NCBI GenBank assembly: GCA_963920765.1
Contig: OY987251.1
Coordinates: forward strand, 498,501 to 562,500
Reading direction: 5' to 3'
From: Ulota crispa
Taxonomy: Eukaryota; Streptophyta; Bryopsida; Orthotrichales; Orthotrichaceae
Length of the DNA: 64,000 nt
Of this stretch, positions 48,773 through 59,879 are shown one piece after another (the first letter of the stretch is position 1; every line of letters begins with the position of its first letter). A model generated the notes under the pieces. That model worked only from the letters and a program-made list of their open reading frames with translations. It ran no database searches and was not told the DNA's origin. A program made the position numbers and the translations under genes.

Positions 48773-49670
48773 TTAACCCCTAAAGGACCAAGCCATTTTT
48801 TTTGTGAAGAACAAAGAAAACTGCCACTTTTGGGGAAGCTAGTACAATGGTAAGAAAAAAAAGCTTTTTACAAGAATTCAACTATAAGATCTTACAATAG
48901 ACTACAAAAGGTACACGTGGTAAGAAATTCAGCTCAATCTACACAAAAGTGAGTGAGATATTTACATTTGAATTGCAAGAATGAGTTTTTTTGGGCTGCT
49001 GCCCAAAAATTTCAGAAGGCTTTTACCACTCTTAGATCAAAAAAATTACTTTACACAAAGTTGAGGTTTATTTTTCCCAAGTAGGAGACCAAGTTAGGTA
49101 TGTGTGGGAGAATTTTCAAATCAATTGGAACTATACAACACATGGGAAAAAATAGGAAGGAAAAAGAAGTAGAGAATGAGTCACAAAACTAAATAGTTAA
49201 GAATTTAATTATAAAAATGAAAAATGCAAATCCCAATAGTCATAATGTTGTGGTAAACAATCTACATCCTTTGGTTTTGTTTTTTTTCAAAATATTGAAA
49301 ATTGAGTAAAATAAAGGACTTCAAAGTTTATTTTAGAGTAGAGAATCTAGAATTGCCCACAAACAAAAACTCCTCATAACTTTCATCTCATCTATAAAAA
49401 TTGAACGATTCAAAGCTCCCCACATCTATATAAGTCCAAAGAACCTATTTCAGATTTTTATTTTAAAAAATGAAATTTTTTAAGAAGTTTTTGGCTACCC
49501 CTTGAACACCATTTTTCATAAATTCATGCATAACTTCTTCATCAAATGTTGGAATGAAGGAAAAATTAGATGCCCACGTAGATCTTTGAATTCCCCACCT
49601 TCCACAAAAGTTTTACAAAATCACAAAAAGTAGACTAGCCATAGGTACATGCCCAAAATCCCATTTGTCC
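48773..49670 (+). mobile_element. TTAA-ended element, copy E, right end lost
   Basis: Starts with the best-preserved left end in the window, TTAACCCCTAAAGGACC, and runs through the family's interior blocks (CAGAAGGCTTTTACC, AGGTATGTGTGGGAGAAT, CATAACTTTCATCTCAT, GGTACATGCCC). It stops at CCATTTGTCCCCC about 30 bases before the expected end, where a copy of the foldback arm begins. Confidence 0.88.
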
Positions 49671-49960
49671 CCCTTGCATCTCAAACCTAAAAGTGAAGGT
49701 ACCAATAAAACATGAGTATGTAAAGTACAACATGCATAATCCCAATCAATTTACAGCTTCTCAAAATCTATTCTACAATTTTTTTAAATGAATTTTTAAT
49801 GCAATGTCTTCTCCAAGTTCTAGTGTACCTGAGGCTCATTCTAGGAGCCTTCAACACTAGAAAGTGAAGATTTGCAATAGACACCCTTGCACACAATCTT
49901 GAATAGGCAAATCATGTTAATTCATTTTCAAGATTAGACTCTTGATGCTAAAACTAGACT
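49670..49960 (+). repeat. Third copy of the foldback arm
   Basis: Same direction as 47795-48075 (GTAAAGTACAACATGCATAA, TCTCAAAATCTATTCTACAA, CACCCTTGCACACAATCTTG). It abuts the truncated end of copy E, which suggests that a rearrangement joined the two families. Confidence 0.75.
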
Positions 49961-50351
49961 TCAACAACAATTTACATGTAATAATAATCACAAAAAAAAT
50001 CTTGAAAAGACCTTTGGCATCTTTGAACAAAATTCAGAGGGGTGTAGAAACTGCCCCTTGGGCGTTGAGGGGCTAAGGTCTTTTCAAGCAAAGCTTGAAT
50101 GAAGCAAAAAGATCAAGAATCACCTAGGCATGCAAATGAAGAGATTATCCACCTGTAGCTCACTCAATTACTGTAGAATTTTGCCTCCATTGATAGGTAT
50201 AGTTGAAATTTTGGTAGTTAGTAGTTAATAATGTTTTCTCCCCATTTGTATAATGAGATTATGCAAAGTTGTTCCACATTTGACTGAACTACACATTACA
50301 ATTTAATACCTTGGCTCCTAGTGGATTATGCAATTTTAGGGCTGTTCTTTA

Positions 50352-50945
50352 TCCTGTAAAGGACCAAACCCCTTTTTTTTTGAAACAAAGCAATTTTGGG
50401 CAGATACCTGTGATTCTAGCTTTTTGTATTTTAGGCTGAAATTCTAAAAGAATGTGGGGATGAGGTTTATCTTTCATATGCACTAAATTTCTTGACATTT
50501 GGCATTATGAGGAAAAAGTTATGGCCTAGTATGTTCTTTTCTACGCTCGTTGGGTAGCTTGGGCAGATTTTTTAAAATCACCTTTTTCAAAAACAAAAAC
50601 TTTAAACTAGTTTAGGAGATTTATGTGAATGTAGGAAGCTTTCAATCATTCCGTTTTGATCGAGGAGATGAAAGTTGTGAGGATTTTTTATTTGCAGGCA
50701 GTCATGGATTCTCTACTGTAAAACAAACTTTGAAGTCCTTTATTCTACTAAATTTTTAATGTTTTCAAAAAAAACAAAGCCAAAGGACTTAGATTTTTAT
50801 GACAACATTATGACCATTGGGATTGGCATTTTTCATTTCCATTTTTACATTCTCAACAACTTAGTGTTCTAAATCATTCTCTACTTCTTTTTACTTACTA
50901 TTTTTTTTCCATATGTTATACAATTCCAAATCATTTGAAACTTTG
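50352..50945 (-). mobile_element. TTAA-ended element, inverted partial copy G
   Basis: Minus-strand copy facing copy E. The outer end reads TCCTGTAAAGGACC. Interior blocks match in reverse (CTTTGAAGTCCTTTATTCTA, TTATGACCATTGGGATT, CATTCTCTACTTCTTTTT). The inner end stops near 50945 before the family's other terminus. Confidence 0.8.
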
Positions 50946-51333
50946 TTGACATGTACTTTACTTAGGTGGAATAAGGAATATAGAGAAGTACCACCCACAT
51001 GTCCTTTTTTCCTTAGGAATTTCACCTTTTGAAGGGTAGTTGCCCAATTTTTCACAAGATGTTTTTGAATATTCAAACCATTCTATCTTCCACTCCACAT
51101 CGTGGAATAGTGTGAAATTTTTTCCACATCTTCTAAAACTATTCTTGTACAAGATCCTACAAACACATATGCATAAAAACTTTTTTGTTTTCAAATTTTG
51201 TTGATGCGCTAAAAATAGCAATTTTGGAGAGTTTATGATGAAATATTTGCTTGGTAAGGTAGGGACATTGGGTTTACATAACCCTGATGTTAATTCATGG
51301 CCATTCATCTTGTATGCTCTCAAGGGTACCCCG

Positions 51334-51430
51334 GGTATATAAATATTCCCCCCCCCACCCTAAACCATTAGTGTACTGCGCACCCACCCCCCATTAATTA
51401 CACATTGATACCCCCCCTTTCTCTTCCACC
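51334..51430 (+). promoter_or_regulatory. TATA-like box and C-run region
   Basis: GGGTATATAAATA at 51334-51346 is a strong TATA-type match, and composition turns sharply GC-rich just after it. Several C-runs (up to nine) follow, before the first coding-like block near 51430. It would suit the promoter of the plus-strand gene below, but no transcription start can be shown. Confidence 0.4.
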
Positions 51431-52260
51431 CAGGTGGCAGCCATCAATGCCCTCGATTGCAAATCTGCAAAGGGCGGCTCATGCGACTGACGTGTTTCAT
51501 TCCCGAGAAATCACCGCCGCCAAAGCCGGGGAGAGCCCTTCGATCGTGTTGGTCTGGCGATGCTGATAGCAGGAACAGATGTTTGTGTTGCAGTCGGTCG
51601 AGCAGACGCTGGTCCCGTTGGTGAGGAGCTAGATTTTGCAGGAAAATGGTTGCAATTGTGTATGATGGACGTTCCGATGTTGCACAAGGCGGAAGTCTGT
51701 GACGCTTGAGCGTAACGTTTGGAGCGGATTCGTGTACTGCAGTTTTGTAGGATTGCATGTTTTGTAATAGAAGTTGTGGGGATGCAATGACAATGATTGA
51801 CAAAGGAGTAGTTCCGTCTACCTGGATTTGCCTGATCTGCGTTTATCGAAGTTTGTATTGTGAGCACAATTGGGCTTGAGCACAACAAAGCATTGACCTT
51901 GGGCGAGTGGAACAGCCCTGCCATTGCAAAGGAGAAGATGCGCTGAAGTTGGGACTAGAAACGGGAGAAAGGAGACTAAGGGGAGCGACTTCAGAACGCG
52001 GCAGTGTAGTTGACGTCCATGTTAGCAACTGTCTTGCAGTTGTTCTTTGCAAAACATTGCACGAGTGCACCAAGCATGCAGAGGACGCAGTAAAATTGCT
52101 GATCAGAGGCTGTGACGTTGCAGAGCGGAATATTGCTGAAACATCAACAAATTTGATGATTTTGCGGCAAACGAAGAGGGGAATACGTGGTGGACTTGTT
52201 CCAGAAGTAGTGGCGGGCAATGCCAAATTGTGCAAACATCACTTGGATTGAAGGTTGATG
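51430..52260 (+). pseudogene. First coding-like blocks of the 51-63 kb gene relic
   Basis: A GC-rich plus-strand stretch with protein-like character. About 51535-51710 reads DRVGLAMLIAGTDVCVAVGR, then DFAGKWLQLCMMDVPMLHKA. About 51940-52250 reads GLETGERRLRGATSERG, SNCLAVVLCKTLHECTKHAE, RGCDVAERNIAETSTN and RGIRGGLVPEVVAGN. A consensus donor CAG/GTAAGT occurs downstream at 52505. I do not recognise the family. The overlapping minus-strand frames (51444-52235) have Ser/Thr/His-rich mirror composition and are taken as shadows. Confidence 0.5.
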
Positions 52261-52974
52261 CCAAAGAATTCCGGGACAACTCAAGGTATTTTTTTGAAAT
52301 TTTGCATGAACCCTACAACTTTTTTGCTGTGCAAGAAATAACATGTTTTTTTGCAATTAGACCACTCAAGTACATTGCCCTTTGTAGATGTTAAAGCACT
52401 GCCTGTCTATAAAATTCTAGTAGCAACTTCTCCATAGCACTTGGACATGATGGTGCTGTGGATTTGTGTCACTTCTTAACAAATTCCGCAATGTCTTTAT
52501 ATTCAGGTAAGTAATGTCATTCATGTTGTCTTCAAGTGAAACCTGAATATATTACACTTAGTACATGTGTGGTATTTTTGTACTAGACAAAAACATGTGG
52601 ATGGCTTGGGTGGCAAAGGGTAATTTTGTAGAAGACATTGTAGGAGATGGCACTTCCAAGTACCATAAAGCAGATAGTTGGTTTTATAATTTTGCATGCT
52701 AGTCTTCCTTGGTTAGTAAGTAGCTTAACATTATCTACTGCAATCGTCATGGAATTCTCAATGGAGAGGTCATGAACATGAAAAACCACTGCCGCTTCTT
52801 TACGTAGAACCGTATCCCGCGTCATTGTATAGGACGTAGGCACGGTTATAGCAGAATGTATAAATGTGTAGATGGTAATATTTGAATTACTTGGAATTAT
52901 TAGTTGGCAAGAATTTAAAAAAGAAACCAATTGTATAAGATATTCCAAAATTGTTAGTAGGGTTAGGTGTTTAC

Positions 52975-52998
52975 TTTGAGGACAACATTATCTTCAGA
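52975..52998. repeat. Palindrome, GAGGACAA-core family
   Basis: TTTGAGGACAAC and ATTATCTTCAGA, an eroded member of the family seen best at 54206. It lies in a non-coding gap of the 51-63 kb relic. Confidence 0.6.
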
Positions 52999-53289
52999 GT
53001 AGGTAGGTCTCATGGTCTAGTAATATTGCTAGAGGTGGTTGATGGTTAGAACATGTTCAACCTTGACAGTGGAAATGCATGGAATTGACAATTTGTAGAT
53101 GCTACCAATGGAGTTGAATGTTGTTAAATTTTATTTCTTTTCTAGGTTTGGGGTGCAAAGGGGTTGGATGTCTAATTGTTCCGAGCAATAAGTTTTAGTG
53201 TATCTTGTCCAGAGACATTTTGTTTGTGAGCACAATAGCAAGCCAAGGCGTGGTGGTTTGAGTAGGTCCTTGTCATTCTAGCAGCTGCT

Positions 53290-53440
53290 AACGAGTGGAG
53301 GAGGTCGCAAAGGACAACAGAAGGGCGCCCCATGAGCAAAGTACACGGGTGATCAAAAATCAATTCTTCCAATGAAGGCCTGGCATTTAACAGTGTTAAG
53401 ATCCTAAGCTCTCTAGCAATCACAAGGTTTGGCCTGCAAT
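53290..53440 (+). pseudogene. Short coding-like block of the 51-63 kb relic
   Basis: The plus strand reads LAAANEWRRSQRTTEGRP then SNEGLAFNSVKILSSLAIT. Composition is protein-like but the block is short and interrupted. A minus-strand frame (53172-53423) covers the same bases and cannot be fully excluded. Confidence 0.25.
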
Positions 53441-53442
53441 GA

Positions 53443-53505
53443 ACCCCATAAACCCTCCCACATGCAGATGTCTACCCCATAAACCCTCCCACATGTAGAT
53501 GTCTA
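53443..53505 (+). repeat. 31-bp tandem duplication
   Basis: ACCCCATAAACCCTCCCACA occurs twice, at 53443 and 53474, differing at one position in the following AGATGTCT segment. A recent slip-type duplication. Confidence 0.9.
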
Positions 53506-54205
53506 AAAGTTTAACTGCAAAATTGAAAAAGGAATTTGTCATGTGTAGGCTATGTGGTGGTGTAAATCAAGTATGGTTTGTAGTCGGACAATGGATTAGG
53601 ATGTTTTTTCTAGAGTTTAATACATTTCTCAGAACTTAACTTTATAAACCAACACAAATAGCAATTGATTGGAGCTTGTATGTAGAATAATGGCAAGATG
53701 GAGTGGTCGCAAATAAATGTCCAATGAGAGAGAGACTGATGTCAAAACCAAATGAATGAGTTCATTACCATCAATGTTAAAAGTTAGTAGAAGGACATGA
53801 TTTCTTGAACCATCAATAGCTGTGTGTGGAAGAAAAGTTTACGTTGTTATATAGGTTGCAGCAGCCTTGTGTCTTCAATGTATAGTGGTGGACGATGTGA
53901 ATGGTCACTAAAGTAATATTTGCACACAAATCTAAGAAAAGCTCAACCTAGAAAATGAGGCTTGGAATACTTGAAGATATTATTTCACTTTACTTGAACT
54001 ACGTTAATTATATTTAGGTATACCTCTTGATGTGTTCTAGGTTGGTTGGAGAAGGACAGCAACAATTAAGAGAGAATGCATCATTGTACTATAACCTTGT
54101 TTCAGATGTTGGTGAAGGTATTGAATTGAACCAAATTACATTAAGGTAGAGACAGGACTTTTTGTTAGAACATACTGAGCTTGACAAGTGCCTTAAGTGT
54201 ATACA

Positions 54206-54227
54206 TTGAGGACAACATTGTCCTCAA
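54206..54227. repeat. Perfect 22-bp palindrome, GAGGACAA-core family
   Basis: TTGAGGACAA, spacer CA, then its exact reverse complement, followed by AATGG. Related copies lie at 52975, 59638 and 61311. Confidence 0.95.
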
Positions 54228-54803
54228 AATGGCCAATGCTGCTACGTGCTAACGTGTGCGGACATCCTTCAATACATTAGTAAGTGATGTGCTTATGAGC
54301 AACAAAGATAGCAAAGGATGGGTGAAAGTTTGCATCCTATGCAGTAGAAGGTGCATCGTGTTTGTAATGGAAGATTTCAAGAAAGAATTCTAATTCAAAC
54401 ATCCTAAACTTGCAAGGATTCATAGAGCACAAGAACTCCTTGAAGAAATCATTTAAGGCGTTGGCCCATAATGTAACATGAACTTCAGAAGTCCACGGCA
54501 TATGCTTCAAGTCTTTGCATGAGTATTCCCTACTTTATTTAAAACTTCATGAAGAAGAAGGCTACCAACAATCTTTTAAAGGCGCCAATATAGAATGCTG
54601 GTGGAAACAAATACTTTCTGTCAATAACAATGTGTATATGATGAAATTGTGCCATCTATTAGAGAACACTACTCCCTGTTAGGAATTGGGGAGAGGTATA
54701 GAAAATGGACAAAGGATGGATTGTTTTGCAAAGTTCTTACTAACAAAAACGGTGGGACTGCTCAAGTGGCAGTGCACCTAACATGTCAACTTCCCGTCTA
54801 AAC

Positions 54804-54875
54804 ATGGCACGCATGAAGACAACCGCTCAAAAGATTGGGCCAGCCAGTACGGTTATGCAAAAGATGGCAACTTAG
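54804..54875 (+). pseudogene. Histone-H3-tail-like N-terminal peptide
   Basis: A 23-codon frame opens MARMKTTAQKIGPAS and ends QKMAT before a stop. Histone H3 begins MARTKQTARKSTGG and continues to RKQLATK, so the positions of the A-R, K, T-A and K residues and the closing AT agree. The rest of H3 is absent. It lies within the plus-strand relic just 5' of the helical block at 54973. It may be the N terminus of an H3-tail-mimic protein or a chance match over a short peptide. Confidence 0.35.
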
Positions 54876-54972
54876 AAATAGTCCATGGTATGTAGAAACG
54901 TGTAGTTGTTTTGAATTCAAAATTGATTTCATTATTTGCACGTTTCATAGAGTCCAATTAAAATAGTCTTAT

Positions 54973-55665
54973 TTGGAAGTTGTGATGCAAGTTGTGAAAG
55001 AAATAGCTCTAAAACTTCAAGGCTCCTTAAAGGAAGTATTGCAGATCGCTTCCAAGGAAGTCAATTCCATGACAATTATGGAACCTAGATTAAAGATGTT
55101 CAACCCTGCCCAAACACTTGGTATGCGTCAATGGTCAGTACGGGTGCATATTTGCAAGAAGATATCTTTGCACAACTTTTGACTTTGGCCCATGTTAATG
55201 CTGTTGAAGCTTAACTAAGTGGATGTTCACCCAAAGCTATGTTTTGTAGATTGTATTCACATAGTGGCAGTACAAGTAGAGAAGGGGGTGGTGGTATTAG
55301 ACGTGTCCAACTTGGGTGATGGTTGCGGCAGTATTCTCCTCTAGTTTCCGTTAGATGCATTTCAACGTAGTACTTTTGAAGATAGTATAGGTATTGTTGA
55401 GGAAGGTTTTGCATCATAAAGCATACTTCGGGAGTTTTTGCACTTTTTGAACAAAGGTTTTGAAACACATCTGGCCACATTCACTCGTGTTTTTGTCCTC
55501 CTCTTTGACATATTATCAGTGATGAATAAGCAGGCTGCGTTATCAACATCTGAAGATCCCAGGATCAGGACATGGCCGGGAGGACTACTACCTAAACGTG
55601 GCCGCTCGGTAGCTCCTAGAACAGGACCTGTTGCGGCTACAAAGACAAACAAAACAGTCAATTAA
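54973..55665 (+). pseudogene. Coding-like blocks of the 51-63 kb relic
   Basis: A first block (54973-55180) is amphipathic: VVMQVVKEIALKLQGSLKEV, then QIASKEVNSM. A second (about 55420-55665) reads LREFLHFLNKGFETHLATF, LLFDILSVMNKQAALSTSED and a basic tail LLPKRGRSVAPRTGPVAATK. The gap between them holds further short protein-like pieces. No domain recognised. The basic Pro/Arg/Ala/Lys-rich tail resembles chromatin-binding linkers in composition only. Confidence 0.45.
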
Positions 55666-55669
55666 CCAC

Positions 55670-57490
55670 TTACTAGCAGCCTTCAAGCAAGCGCATTCAA
55701 AGCTTGTGGAAAAATGCCACCGGCAACACTGGGTGTTAGTGAAAAATAGCGGACTTGGAAAGCAAACGTTATTGGATTGAGAAGAGCACACCTTGGGAAC
55801 ATGCAGGATGTATTGCTACGATTGTGCATTGTTGATTAAAATTTGTTGTTGGTTTTGATCTTCACTCTTTGAATCTTCTGTCTACAATCTTTCGTTGACA
55901 TATCTTGTGGCTGGTTCTAGAGGTATAAGGGTCAAGGTAGAAATAAGAGCTCACTGGATAAAGGATGATTAGATCAAGACAGCAGACACGAGCTGCCGAT
56001 TGTATGACAGAATTCTAAAATCAAATTCATGATTTGTTGGCTAAAATTCCAGATTGTAAGAACAGAGCAAGTCTCAACCATGTAGGTGATCAATTCCACT
56101 TTGTTACCATGACAATAAATGGGATTAAGTTTGGTTTAACCCAAACTACCCGCAACAAGGCTTTCAAAACAAAACGAAATAAAATAACAAATAAACTTCA
56201 AAAATTGGTTAAGAATAAAAAAGCCACATCTCATACATACATAAAAAATAAATCCAATACACTCCTCTTGAAGTCTTCAAGTTTTCATGTTTTAATAAAA
56301 ATAATAAAAAAAATCATAAATAACAAGTCCTAAAAAGGCTGTGACCTTCTATCTAGTGCTACAGATGGCTCAAAGATCCAAATGCTAAGTGTAATAGCTT
56401 TTTGGAAAGTTCTTCTAATATTATAACATCTCTTCAAATTTCAACTCAATCTAAGGTATTGTCAAAAAGATATGTAGGTTGAAAGTAGAGACTTTTTTTT
56501 CTTCCTTACAAACTAAGCACTGCCTCTTTAAACCTCTATAACTTTTGTTTCACATATTTCCATATAAACATAATACCAACTTAAAAAGATAATACCACTA
56601 GCTACAATCTGTAAGAATTTCATTACAAACTAAAATTTTGTCCGAAAGTTCTAGTCAATCAAAGTTTAGATCTCAATGTTTTAGAGTGCATTCAACTTTT
56701 CAACTTCTACGTACTATAACTTCTTCAATAAAACTCCAAATTGATTGATTGAAGACAATTGAAAAAGTTACAATAACAAGCTATCACTTTTAAAAATTTG
56801 AAAACAAAATATTAAACTACCCAAAAGTTGTAGCTCCTCAAAGTTTTGGTTTTCTCCCAACAAAAAGGCAACCACCTCTAATACTACACACCTTCATAAT
56901 TTTTTGCTCCAAGCTCCAAATTACAAGTTTAAGGACTTTTTAGAAAAATAAGACTAAAATGAATATTCCCTCCAACATTCAAAACTAACTTCTAACATAC
57001 TAAGGAATCTTTCCTTCTTGATTTCAACCTTAGGTAAAATAGGGGGGGTGGGGCACATCAGCCCTTGTTCCTCTCCATCTTTATCTTACCATAGATGCCA
57101 AACCCCTTTTCTTTTCACACTTTTACATTCACTTCTAAATCCTTAGTATTTTTATTCAAATAAAAGCAAAATATATGAAACTTCTAAAATACTTAGATAA
57201 ACAAATAAAAAGAATAATCACAAGATAAACTCCATTGTTAAATGGCCACGTGCCTTTGCAAACATATATCAGCGTGAAACACTTATCTTCGGTCGCCAAG
57301 TCGTGGATTTGATTGGTTGGTGAAGTAATTGTCTTTGGCCGCCCCTTTTGCCTCAAGTACTGATTTATTCAAATCAACAAAAAACTAGATATATAACACA
57401 TATTTATATGATGGAGAAGTCTCCATCAAGATAGCACATCGACGAGTAAGAGGGCAAGGGCGCATGACTTGGTACATACAGCCGTGCCGG
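55670..57490. other. Intron-like or inserted AT-rich gap
   Basis: Sharply more AT-rich than the coding-like blocks on either side, with no open frame of note except a Lys/Asn-rich stretch at 56034-56333 that reflects composition. A GGGGGGGTGGGG run lies near 57041. It may be a large intron or an insertion. Confidence 0.45.
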
Positions 57491-57499
57491 CATTGTCTT

Positions 57500-58340
57500 C
57501 TGCTCAAGTATCTTCTTTGCCGCGAGCCGTTCAAAGGGATTGTACTCCAAGTATTGTAGCAGCGCGGCCAAAGTTATTAACTAAGCTTCTACGTTTTCTT
57601 CTATCAAAGCAGAACTCAAAGGACTGACCAGCCAAAGTGCATGTTGTCCAGCTTGCTGCAGCTTGTGGTACTAAGAGCAATAAGGCTGCTTTGTTAAGTA
57701 AAGAAGTACACCTAGCGAAACGTCTAATTTCAACTACTGGTATCAAGCAGAGGCAAGTTCTTATTGTCACTCTTTTGGGCGTGGTCTTTTCTATGGCTGA
57801 AGCAGCTACTCCCCCAATAAGTAATGCTTCTAGTAGAGGTGCAGTAGCAAGAAAGCAGAAGAAAGGAAATCCTTCTAGGTTAGAAGGGACTATAGAGTGC
57901 CGGTCTAAAGACACAATTTGACATGTGAAAGGGAAAGGGATGGCCAAACCAGAAGCAAAGCAAGCGGGGAGCTCTGCTAAGTGTTTGCCACCTCCCTCTG
58001 CAATTGCCACGACAACTCGGCTTCAACAGAATAAAGTCACTGACTAGACCAAAAAGAATGATGAAAGAAGGACTAGCAATTGTGAAGGGCTGGCTAATGC
58101 AGAAGATGACAATGGCAGCACCAAAGAGCCAGTTTTCCAAGGCAGCGGAGCAGTGAAGGAAAAATCTAGGGAGCAAAACCAATCAACTAGCAAGGATGAA
58201 GATGAATCTGATGAAGCAAACGGCAGAGACCTAGACAAATGCAAAAATGACAAAAACATGGAGGTTAACAACAGGGTTGATGGTGTAGATGTTGAAGACA
58301 ACAACAAGGAAGAATCGCACAGCAAAGCGGGCAAGGAGAG
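57500..58340 (+). pseudogene. Basic Ala/Ser/Lys-rich coding block of the 51-63 kb relic
   Basis: A nearly continuous plus-strand frame: SLPRAVQRDCTPSIVAARPK near 57515, VVQLAAACGTKSNKAALLSK, STTGIKQRQVLIVTLLGVV, SRGAVARKQKKGNPSRLEG, then KPEAKQAGSSAKCLPPPSA and an increasingly acidic run (STSKDEDESDEANGRD near 58190). Low-complexity, alternately basic and acidic, without a fold I recognise. One or two interruptions are visible. The Ser/Leu-rich minus-strand frames here are shadows. Confidence 0.5.
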
Positions 58341-58880
58341 GACATTTAGAATGATAACGTTTACAATGAGGAAAGTGAGTCGATTGGCGATGGCAACAAC
58401 AACAACGTTGATGGTGACAATGACAACAAAGCCAAAGACAACAATGAGGATGACAAAGCTAAGGACAATAATGAAGACAACAAAGCTGAGGACGACAATG
58501 AGGTTAACAATGAAGACAAGGTCGATGGCGACGACAACGACATTGATGATGACAACAACATCAATGATGATGATGCCAATGTCGATGACGACAATAATGA
58601 AGGGAGGAATGAATAGGAGGCTACTGGAGATGACAAAAGGGCTGATGACTCCAAAGAGGACAAAGGCAGAGTGAATGAGGAGCTATTATACATGACAATA
58701 GAAACAGGGCTGAGCATTGACGGTCTAGGCAAGGTTCCAAAGACAAAGACTAGGGTTCCTAAAGAAACAAAAGCGCAATTTGCGTACGGAAAAAAAATCA
58801 ATCACGTTGCTATGCTCACGGAAAGGCAAGAAGCTCGTAAAAACATCAAGGACCTTTACATATATGGCTACAAATAGATG
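58340..58880 (+). pseudogene. Acidic Asp/Asn-rich repeat block of the 51-63 kb relic
   Basis: From about 58350 the plus strand reads an Asp/Asn-rich tract with three ~30-bp DNA repeats (AAAGC.RAGGACAAYAATGA; protein KAKDNNEDDKAKDNNEDNKA) at about 58420-58510, then DGDDNDIDDDNNINDDDANV. A better-mixed segment follows: EELLYMTIETGLSIDGLGKV, QFAYGKKINHVAMLTERQEA and IKDLYIYGYK. This leads into the DGQH block. The repeats can expand or contract by slippage. Other frames through it (Met/Thr-rich plus, Ser/Leu-rich minus) are shadows. Confidence 0.5.
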
Positions 58881-58889
58881 TTTGATATA

Positions 58890-59412
58890 CCTCTCTTGAA
58901 GTTGACCCTAGCGCCATCATCCAAGAATTGTAGGCCGCTGGACGGGTTACACGTTGCGTCAGTGTAGAGGCTGATGCAACTGGAGTTTGGCATGAAGAAG
59001 CATGTTCTAATAGTGATGCCAAGTGGGCAGAAGCTGGCCCTTGTAGAGGGTGTCTTGTTCTTTTGGAATAAACTTATGATCATTGATGGTCAACACTCCT
59101 TTCAAGCAGCTAAGGAGATAGTGGTTGACCATACTATTTTTGAACCGCTAAAGAAGAAATATAAGAAATTCACCTGCCACATTGGATACTCCCGGAATGA
59201 TTCTTGGCTTGTAGCGCATTCACAACAGCTGAAACTAACCAATGCAATTGACCCACCCAAGCCGGACCCAACCCTCTACCTCTATCTTGCTCAAGAGATG
59301 TGGGAGAGCATGAGACGACCCAGAACCAAGCAAGTTTGCAAAACTAACCAGATAAGGGACGCCAAAGTTGCGAGATGGAATGTAAGTAATACCAAAACCT
59401 ACCACCACATCT
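58890..59412 (+). pseudogene. DGQH-motif domain block (ParB/DGQHR-like), 51-63 kb relic
   Basis: After LEFGMKKHVLIVMPSGQKLA comes ALVEGVLFFWNKLMIIDGQH followed by SFQAAKEIVVDH (motif near 59078-59115), then KFTCHIGYSRNDSWLVAHSQ, TNAIDPPKPDPTLYLYLAQE and MWESMRRPRTKQVCKTNQI. The pattern of a hydrophobic strand, IDGQH and xxxAA is that of the ParB-superfamily DGQHR motif, with Ser replacing the usual Arg. The block ends at a good donor, AAT/GTAAGT, at 59382. Role unknown; an N-terminal stop or frame break near 58880-58970 separates it from the previous block. Confidence 0.55.
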
Positions 59413-59637
59413 AAATTATATGGTGAAAAATAATTGAAATGTAGTCCAATGGTTTCATCAATTTCTGCACATTGGAGCTAGTTGTATACTAGATTTGACC
59501 ATAATGTTCTCCTTACAATCATTGGCAACTTCATCAATTAGCAACTACTGTATAATTTATGATAGCTTGAAATATTATAGATGGCAATGTCCATGCCATG
59601 AACAGACAATTAGATTTGAGACATAGACACCTCATTC

Positions 59638-59657
59638 TGAGGACAATGTTGTCCTCA
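59638..59657. repeat. Perfect 20-bp palindrome, GAGGACAA-core family
   Basis: TGAGGACAA, spacer TG, exact reverse complement, then AAAATGC. It lies in the gap after the GTAAGT donor at 59382, thus probably intronic. Confidence 0.93.
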
Positions 59658-59879
59658 AAATGCAAAATACTGTGTAGATGTTGGAGTGGTTTCCGTTAGT
59701 GTTATAATGGAGTTAAGTGATAACTTTCGACTCACTGGCATTCACCTGTCTTTGAAAATATTGAAACTTCCGTATCTACTATTTAGACATTCATGCAAAG
59801 TATGCGGCATGTTTTATCCCAAGCCTTGAAAACGAACTGCTCGAGCAACAACATACAAGGCGAGATTTGACAAGCAACC

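Noticed and set aside
51444-52235. Overlapping minus-strand frames of 119-137 codons
   Set aside because: They mirror the plus-strand coding-like blocks; composition is Ser/Thr/His/Pro-rich without motif.
58361-58801. Ser/Leu-rich 146-codon minus-strand frame and Met/Thr-rich plus-strand frame over the same region
   Set aside because: Both are out-of-frame readings of the GAC/AAC-repeat tract; the Asp/Asn frame joins well-mixed protein sequence on both sides and the others do not.
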